The position numbers and the translations under genes were made by a program. Shown one piece after another: positions 57,101 through 64,000 of a DNA stretch of 64,000 nt. The notes beneath the pieces were generated by a model. The model was not told the DNA's origin. It saw only the letters and a program-made list of their open reading frames with translations, and made no database searches. The first letter of the stretch is position 1. Each line of letters begins with the position of its first letter. This DNA comes from Epiperipatus broadwayi (taxonomy: Eukaryota > Onychophora > Udeonychophora > Euonychophora > Peripatidae): the NCBI GenBank assembly GCA_028023455.1, contig JAQFVV010006335.1, positions 1,334,412-1,398,411 on the forward strand. Direction: 5' to 3'.

Positions 57101-59195
57101 TAAGAAAGTAAAAATAATTACGTATACTTTTATGGCTGAACAACATTTCAGTAAAACATAATCATAAATCTAAAATATCTTACGACAATAGTTTATGATT
57201 AAGTTTTTAAATAATAAAAATATTTATTTATTTATTTATTTTCAATTACTTCTTACAAGTTAATTACCGTTTATAATTTATAGATGATAGAAGTTGATCC
57301 CACACTTTTAAACTTTGTCATTGTTTTTCAGGCAATCGAATTAAAAATTATTGATAGATGATGAAATAAAAGACCGAATGGTCTCCCTAATATAAAATGA
57401 ATTCAGTGTTTTCCTGAAGATTTGCAATGATGGTATTTTAGTTGTAATTATATATTGGATTATTTCCATCATCTAATATTAAGGATTGAATGTTTTTAAA
57501 TAAAATAATTTTATTTAAATATTGCAATTTTATTCAACTGTTATACTAGCCTTTATGTTATTACTAACTGTTAAATGTATTTTGAATATTTAAATAAAGT
57601 TGAATTTTTCTAGAAATATTCAATACTTAATATTAGATGATATCTAAATACAACTAAAATGAATTAATTTTTTTTTTTATCTTGTTAAAATTACCAGGTA
57701 CTTATAAAATTTTCATATGTAAATCATATTTTTCTAACTGCATTATGGGAGAGTAGTCAAATTTAATTTTCAACTTAAACCAGTTTTATGTTTCATATGT
57801 TTGCACATCATTTTTAGCATTACTGCACATCTTTTGTAGTTTCAAATAGTTGTTGGTGCAAAACTAAAATTTTGTAGAATTCTTAGTTCTTAATATAAAA
57901 AATCCTGTACTGCTCCAATTTTAAATTTATTTTTATTTTTTACTAATCTATTCAGTCCTTTCCTTTAATATACAGAAGAACCATTTAGTTTTTAGAAACT
58001 TTTGTTTTTGTCTCTCATTTTCTTATTATAAAACTACTATGACCAATATTTTAATGTATTAATGTTATACCTTGATCTATGGAGATGTATTTTTAAAAAA
58101 AAATCATCATCAAAGTAATCCTTGGATGTTGTAAACATTTGTATGGTATCTGATAATCAACATTAAAAAGACAAAACAATCTTAGCATTTCAAATATATT
58201 GCTAAATAATATGTTATACAGATATTGTAAAAAAAGGTTTGTATCATAATGAATTATAAAATAGATAAAATGAAAAAGTGGTACATTTAAAAAAAATATT
58301 ATGATCATTCTCAATATGTCCTAAGTGGTTTGTGCCATATTTGAGTAGAGGGCAGGATTTCAGAATATGTAGAAATAGATCTACTTCTCACATTTGGTAA
58401 TATAACTTTTAATGAACTCTCAAGCCAATTATTTGGTTATTAGAAGGTTTGATATTAACAGCAGGAGGCTTTTTTAATTTAGCATCAAAATAATGTTTTC
58501 ATAATTAAAAAACTTTGTAAGTTTAGCAAATGATTAATTATTGGATGCATTTGAAACATCAATGGATTTATCAGAATAACAGGTTTGTGTGCCTTAGATG
58601 CTGTGAAATATTTTAAAAAGTTCACGCTAGATTAAAGGAAAGAAAACAAAAAAAAAACATTATTACTACTAAATTTTAAAAATCATTTTTTCAGATAGAA
58701 TATTACTTATTGATATTTAAATATTTCATAAAAATTTAGACTTTTCTCATTTTTTTCATTACTAAATTTTTGATAATGGAAAAATAATAAATGAAAATAC
58801 TATAAAATATGCACAAAAATGTTACTCTTTTAAAAATTTTAATAATGGTATTTGTATTACAAATTGTTCTGAGAAATCAGAGTATAACTTTGTAAAAATG
58901 CAACATGAATACATTTGTGAATATTTTTTTCATTAATGAATCATATTTTTTTAAATGTTTGAAACGATCTGGATATTCTGAAAACTTGTGATAATGTCAT
59001 TGTAACTGAAATTATATGTTGGACTAGTTTAACACATAATTACAATATGTTTGTTTTGCATATATATATATATTGACACAACTGAAATTTGGAGTAATTT
59101 CAGTATTTGGTGTAATATCAAGCAAAAAAAAAATTTTTTTTTAATTTTCTAATTAATTTTAATACAAAATTTGAAATGGTATATATATATATATA
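54191..59195. other. AT-rich DNA, no gene seen
   Basis: A short (TA)n tract at 54896-54920 lies inside the palindromic TTACAAT...ATTGTA. No supported gene or repeat family over about 5 kb. Confidence 0.35.
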
Positions 59196-59359
59196 TTGTC
59201 GCCTCAACTTTTACTCAGCGCATTCTTTAACTTATTTAACCTCAACAAACTCTCATTTATTTCAAGTAGCTAGTCAATTGAATTTAATATTAACTTAAGG
59301 ATTAAATAAGGATGGCTAGTGTATTTATCTATTAATATTAACAATAAGATCAAGTATAC

Positions 59360-59397
59360 CTGGGCGCCAAATTGCAATTATAAATTGTAATGCCCAC
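59360..59397. repeat. Hairpin with GGCGCC
   Basis: TGGGC (59360) pairs with GCCCA (about 59393-59397). ATTGCAATT pairs inside with AATTGTAAT. The palindrome GGCGCC sits in the lower stem bulge. Confidence 0.6.
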
Positions 59398-59569
59398 CAG
59401 AGATCATCGTCATTAACCATGTTTAGGACTATAGAAGATAATGGAGAAAGTAATTAAATTGTCTCTAAAAAAAATAATATTTATAAAACCATTCAATCTA
59501 TGTGATCTTAATTTCAAACCTAGCATTAGTCATGCAAATATTTCATGATAAATTAATTATTAAATTTAT

Positions 59570-60069
59570 AAGTAATATTTACTGAGGCTATAACCTCACT
59601 AATATGTGAATAAAATGCGATAGTAGGGACCTCTACAGGTGTTTTAACCACAAGCTTACGATATAGAAGAAAAAAGGGGAAACCCTTCTTTACTTCAACC
59701 TACTTTCTATTTAAATAGGTAAAGCTGAATCGGTTAGATCTGCGAGCGTGAAGCTATTCAATACTTCACTGATTAAGTCCACCTTTCTTATTACACATTA
59801 ATACTTGCGAAATATTTTGATTTACAATGAGTCAATGGAAAGATTTTATATTTAGAAATCTATTACAGTAATTTAAAGTTGTAATTATAAATTTATTAAA
59901 CGCACATTGATTATGTAAGTAATATTTACTGAGGCCATAACCTCGATAATATGCATATAAAATGCGATAGTAGGGACCTCTATAGGTGTTTTAACCACAA
60001 GCTTATGCTATGGAAGAAAAGAGGGGAACCCCTTCTTTACTTGAACCTACTTTCTATTTAAATAGGTAA
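59570..60069 (+). repeat. Direct duplication, two 153-bp units
   Basis: 59570-59722 and 59917-60069 are ~90% alike at an offset of 347 bp. Both hold short stem-loops: GAGGCTATAACCTC (GAGGCCATAACCTC in the second unit), ACCTCTACAGGT and AGAAAAAAGGGGAAACCCTTCTT-like. The hairpins survive the substitutions between the units. The 194 bp between them are not duplicated. Confidence 0.85.
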
Positions 60070-60899
60070 TAATGAGACAACTTTCTTACACAACTTTATT
60101 ATAAATATCTGATCTCGAGTGGTAACTACGGAAAATGTTATATACATTTCTCATTTATATATGACTGGAAATAAATCAGTAATCGATGCAGAGAACTCAT
60201 AATTTATGTTCATAATATAAAATTACTATTTAATTTAATATAAGATAAAATTATCATAAATAAATCCTCACCATTTAATTCCATTACTTTATTTTTCGTT
60301 CCAGCATCTATCACTTTTAATAGCTACAATTATATAACATAAAATGTCTGTGTTATATTCTCTAATCTGAGAACTCTTAATATTATTTCACTAACATACA
60401 TATTCCTTTCAATAAACTATCAATTCAAGATCACTATTCTAATAATAGGATAATAATTTTATTATAATATGCTACTTGACTTCCAAACTAGCTCTTAGAC
60501 TAATAATCGAACTACTATTTCTCAAGGTCTAGATCTGTCAAGAGGTGCACTTATAAGCGATTACATTGTAATGGATATGATCCCAAATATGCTAAATTAA
60601 ATTTTAATACGAGTTTACTAGTGGGAATCACTCTAAACACCAAGAGCAGAAAAGGGTTTTTCTGTCTGCTCCCAATATTCACAACATTACAACGAACCAA
60701 ATGATTAAATCTATTAAACTCAAATTAACTATTCCCTGTAATTTTATTCTATATTATATAATCTGTTTGACCAAATTTAACTAATAATTTTAAATCTATT
60801 ATATTTTGCCGAAGTAAACTATGGAAGTAAAACATGGACATTAATCATATAAATCGATCAAAAATTACTTATGTAAGTAAAATACAGAAATAAATCATA

Positions 60900-61175
60900 A
60901 AATTAGATTATGCAAATTAACTATGAAAATAAATTATGTGAAAATGAATTATGTAAAAGTGAATCATGTAAAAATAAATTATGTAAAAATGAATTACATG
61001 GATCGAATATGGAAATAATCAATATAAAAATTAATACTGTAAATCAATCATGGAATCAATTATCAATATAAAAATGAATTATGTGAATCGAATATGGAAA
61101 TAATCAATATAAAAATGAATACTGTAAATCAATCATGGAATCAATTATCAATATAAAAATGAATTATTTAAATAT
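60900..61175 (+). repeat. 85-bp tandem repeat with 15-bp subrepeats
   Basis: Units starting at 60989, 61074 and 61159 are exactly 85 bp apart and share GAATATGGAAATAATCAATA and TGGAATCAATTATCAATATA. The third is partial. Just before them (about 60930-60990) GTAAAAATGAATTAC-type 15-bp units repeat four times, as if the 85-mer grew from the 15-mer. Confidence 0.85.
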
Positions 61176-64000
61176 GAACTACTATTAGTTTTAAATATAG
61201 ATGCTGTATGTAGATTCTGACGATATTTGAAACATTAAAACACAAGACACAATGTAATTTTATAACAGTAATAAATCTTTATTACATTAATAATAATTAT
61301 AATAAATAAAAACACACTTAAATATAATATTGTTACACTCAAATATATTCTATCAGATCTACTAATAACAAATATTTATGATACAAATACATATTTAAAT
61401 TAACTAATTTTGTGAATGACTTATTCATTGTTTTGATCCATTTATTTATCAAATATTAAAAAAAAACGCCTACTCACGGAATCAGAATTCCATATTTTTA
61501 ACTTTAAGAAAACCTATAAATTCCTGTTCCCCTTTTTATTGCAAACATTATCAATTGGACTATTCCAAAATAATTTATCAGTTTTAGTATAATTCTAACA
61601 AGCAATAATAAATAATCATCAATTTCTAAATTATGAAAAGGATGATATGACATGAAAAATCTTTTACTGGTCTCGCAGATGGATTTAAATTCAACAACTA
61701 CAATTCTATGTCCATGCCTGCCAGTTATTCATGCTTTTTGACCCTATATATTTTGATAGGTCAGCATGCTGCCCCAGCTTGATGAGACCCAATTTACTGT
61801 CCTTCACAAAATCGACTATAGATTGGTTAGCTTCTAAACTAAAATTTTTGTCATCCCCCCAATCAACACACACATACATCTGACTGAAATTCTTATCCTG
61901 TCCAGGTAACTTTTATTCTATCCTGCATAAGAAAAACTCTTCATATTTCACATCACCATGCAGTATTTTATAACACGCACACATCAGGATCTTGGTAAGG
62001 AAAATTAAAAAAAAAAAAAAACTCCTAACTTCAAAGGTTTGCTTTAGCCAGAGATAGATCTTTTCTTGAGACCTAGAATCATGTGAAGAACTCTTGTCTA
62101 TACACTTACTCTATATAGGCATGCAAAACATTTTCTACAACTTGAACAATAACTCTATTAATAATTTCCCATCTTAACAAAATAAATGGAGTGAGAACTG
62201 ATCATTTCCTACTGCCATAGTATGAAATCATGAGACAGTTATTTCCTATCTATGAGGTGGTAAGATAACTCTACCTCAATAATAATGAGCATTAATAGCT
62301 TTACATATTCACACACATACATTGATTACAGTCTAGATAAATGACAGACTAACCAGATCTCGAAATAAAACTATGAATTTTCTCAATTTTAAAAAGTCAA
62401 GACCACAACAACATACACCTAGTATTTATATTAATAACAGATTGAATCAACTAGCATACCAATGATCCTTTATATGGTCATCCCATCACTCTTCATATAT
62501 CTAATATTAAGCATAAAAAATTTTGTCTACAAACAAAAAAAAATATTTTGTAACTTTTGTTTTTTAAAAAATTATACGTAAGCATTTATACTTTATCACT
62601 ATTATGAGTTAACAATTTTTTAACCCTTTTTTTACTTCAATGGAATCAAAATCATTTTTCTTTCCTCTAAAAATTTTAAAATATAAAAAAAAATTAATAT
62701 AATATAATCGTTAAAGTTTCTATCAAATATGCTACAGATTATATAAACAAAATAAATAAAGAATAAATATTAAACATTACAATAGACTTTTTCCATTGTC
62801 TCCTTCCTTTGAGGCCAAGTTTGATGACTTGATGTTATTGTCCAAATTAATTACAATTTACTTCATTTTTATTTTTAATCAAAATGTATACAAAAATGCA
62901 CAGACAGTTCTTTTAATCAAAATGTATATAAAAATTTTTTTAAAAGAGTTCTGCTGATTACCTTTCCATTTTGATGAGTTTCCTTCCGTGTTTGAATATA
63001 GTTTTTTTTTTTTTTCATTTTAAGTTCAAAATACAGTTAAACAAGTAGATTTTGTTTATTAAACATAAATTGGCTTTTAGACATCATACAAATGTTTGAT
63101 GCTCTCTTTTAAAATGAAATTTAATAAACCAAATAAATATTAAAATATGAATTGGTCCTTTATCATTACATAACAGTTTGACAGTTCTATTCTTAAATGA
63201 ATTTTTAATAAGTGAAATAGACAGATTGTGGCCTTCAGCACAGAATCTCTTATTAAAAGTTGATTTGTTCATAATTGACTTTTTAGGGAGAAAAAGAAAT
63301 ATGCACCACTTATGTATGAATTAGAATTTCATATCTTGGTTATAATGTAAACTTCTTAAAAATATCTCTTAAACTCTGAGAAGGAAAATCTAAAAAAATC
63401 AGAGAAAAACATTCAGAGATAAAAAATTGTTTTTGAATTAGCCAGTTAGATCTCAATTATTAAAGTCCACCCTCTCATATTCTCCAATTCTTTTTATAGA
63501 TAAGGGAGGGGGGAAATATCTGTCATCCTTTCTTTCTATATCTGGCTCTTCTCAAATTTTAATTAAACTTCCTTCCCATAATAACCGTTTAAAAACCATT
63601 TATTAGCTGTCAGTTCTAACGTCTTATCTTAGCTCAGATTGTACCATATGGTCAAACATGTTATTGGTTAATTTATGAAAAAGCAATTAAAAGAAAATTC
63701 AATTAAAATACAAGCTTACTGACAGTTTTTGGCAAAATAAATGTTACATTCCTTTATTTAAATAATTTCTTATTTAGATTTACATTTTAGAGCTAGAAAT
63801 AATAAATTAGAACAGATTCACTTTTTTTACACTTATCATGAAATAATATAGAACACTATGTCAATTTTTATAAAGGAAAGAAAAAAAATTAAACCCATAT
63901 ATCTGTATCACACACACATGCATATGCAGAACATTCAATAGAAAACTGCCTATTCAGATCACATGAACATAAAATATCCACTATAATTTCTTATAATTAC
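61176..64000. other. AT-rich DNA, no gene seen
   Basis: Nothing supported. AATCAAAATGTATA(C/T)AAAAAT occurs twice (about 62877 and 62916). Confidence 0.4.

Noticed and set aside
60900-61175. CRISPR-like array
   Set aside because: Units are contiguous, without unique spacers, and the window is eukaryotic; this is a tandem satellite.

Overview
This window looks like non-coding DNA from a very AT-rich animal (metazoan, probably invertebrate) genome. I found no host gene, tRNA gene or rRNA that I can defend. What can be read is almost all repeats: Penelope-like retroelements (PLEs) with GIY-YIG endonuclease domains, two non-LTR retrotransposons (LINEs), tRNA-derived SINEs, small non-autonomous DNA elements and long microsatellites ((TA)n, (ATT)n, (TAG)n, (GATA)n). 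The species cannot be fixed from sequence alone. Gene-poor, microsatellite-rich DNA with PLEs and an endonuclease-RT LINE would fit a mollusc, chelicerate or cnidarian.

Layout. 1-131: 3' tip of a LINE whose fuller copy lies at 40.6-43.6 kb. 0.6-2.6 kb: a foldback, and a piggyBac-like MITE relic flanked by 313-bp direct repeats. 3.0-5.06 kb: a broken but near full-length PLE (RT plus GIY-YIG). 5.18-6.78 kb: a head-to-head pair of PLE 3' halves forming an 800-bp-arm palindrome. 7.5-7.9 kb: another PLE 3' relic. 8.0-8.8 kb: an uncharacterised dispersed repeat, seen again at 47.8-48.6 kb. 9.4-10.6 kb: a second head-to-head PLE pair from another family. 11.6 and 13.6-14.0 kb: trinucleotide arrays. 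15.4-17.4 kb: nested local duplications with two inverted copies of a TIR element carrying (TA)n. 14.3, 19.8, 30.2 and 31.9 kb: four very short tRNA-derived SINEs, three with target-site duplications. 17.7-18.1, 21.7-22.3 and 22.7-24.3 kb: eroded coding-like stretches of unknown family. 36.5-40.3 kb: two more head-to-head PLE pairs, one arm of which is split by a 1.87-kb imperfect palindrome. 40.6-43.56 kb: the endonuclease-RT LINE. 46.9-47.7 kb: the intact TTAA-flanked MITE. 48.7-49.0 kb: (GATA)n. 50.0-51.1 kb: a second LINE 3' end on the minus strand. 53.9-54.2 kb: a GC-rich island with a tRNA-like head. 59.2-61.2 kb: a duplicated hairpin-rich block and an 85-bp tandem repeat. The remainder is AT-rich DNA in which I see nothing firm.

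Two linked observations stand out. First, four separate PLE pairs, spanning at least two families and very different ages, are joined head-to-head at their 5'-truncated ends. Second, three PLE groups carry a hammerhead-ribozyme-like motif after the stop codon. Its core reads TTGANAA in every copy, not the usual CTGANGA, so both partners of the C3-G8 core pair are replaced together by U3 and A8, while position 7 varies freely.
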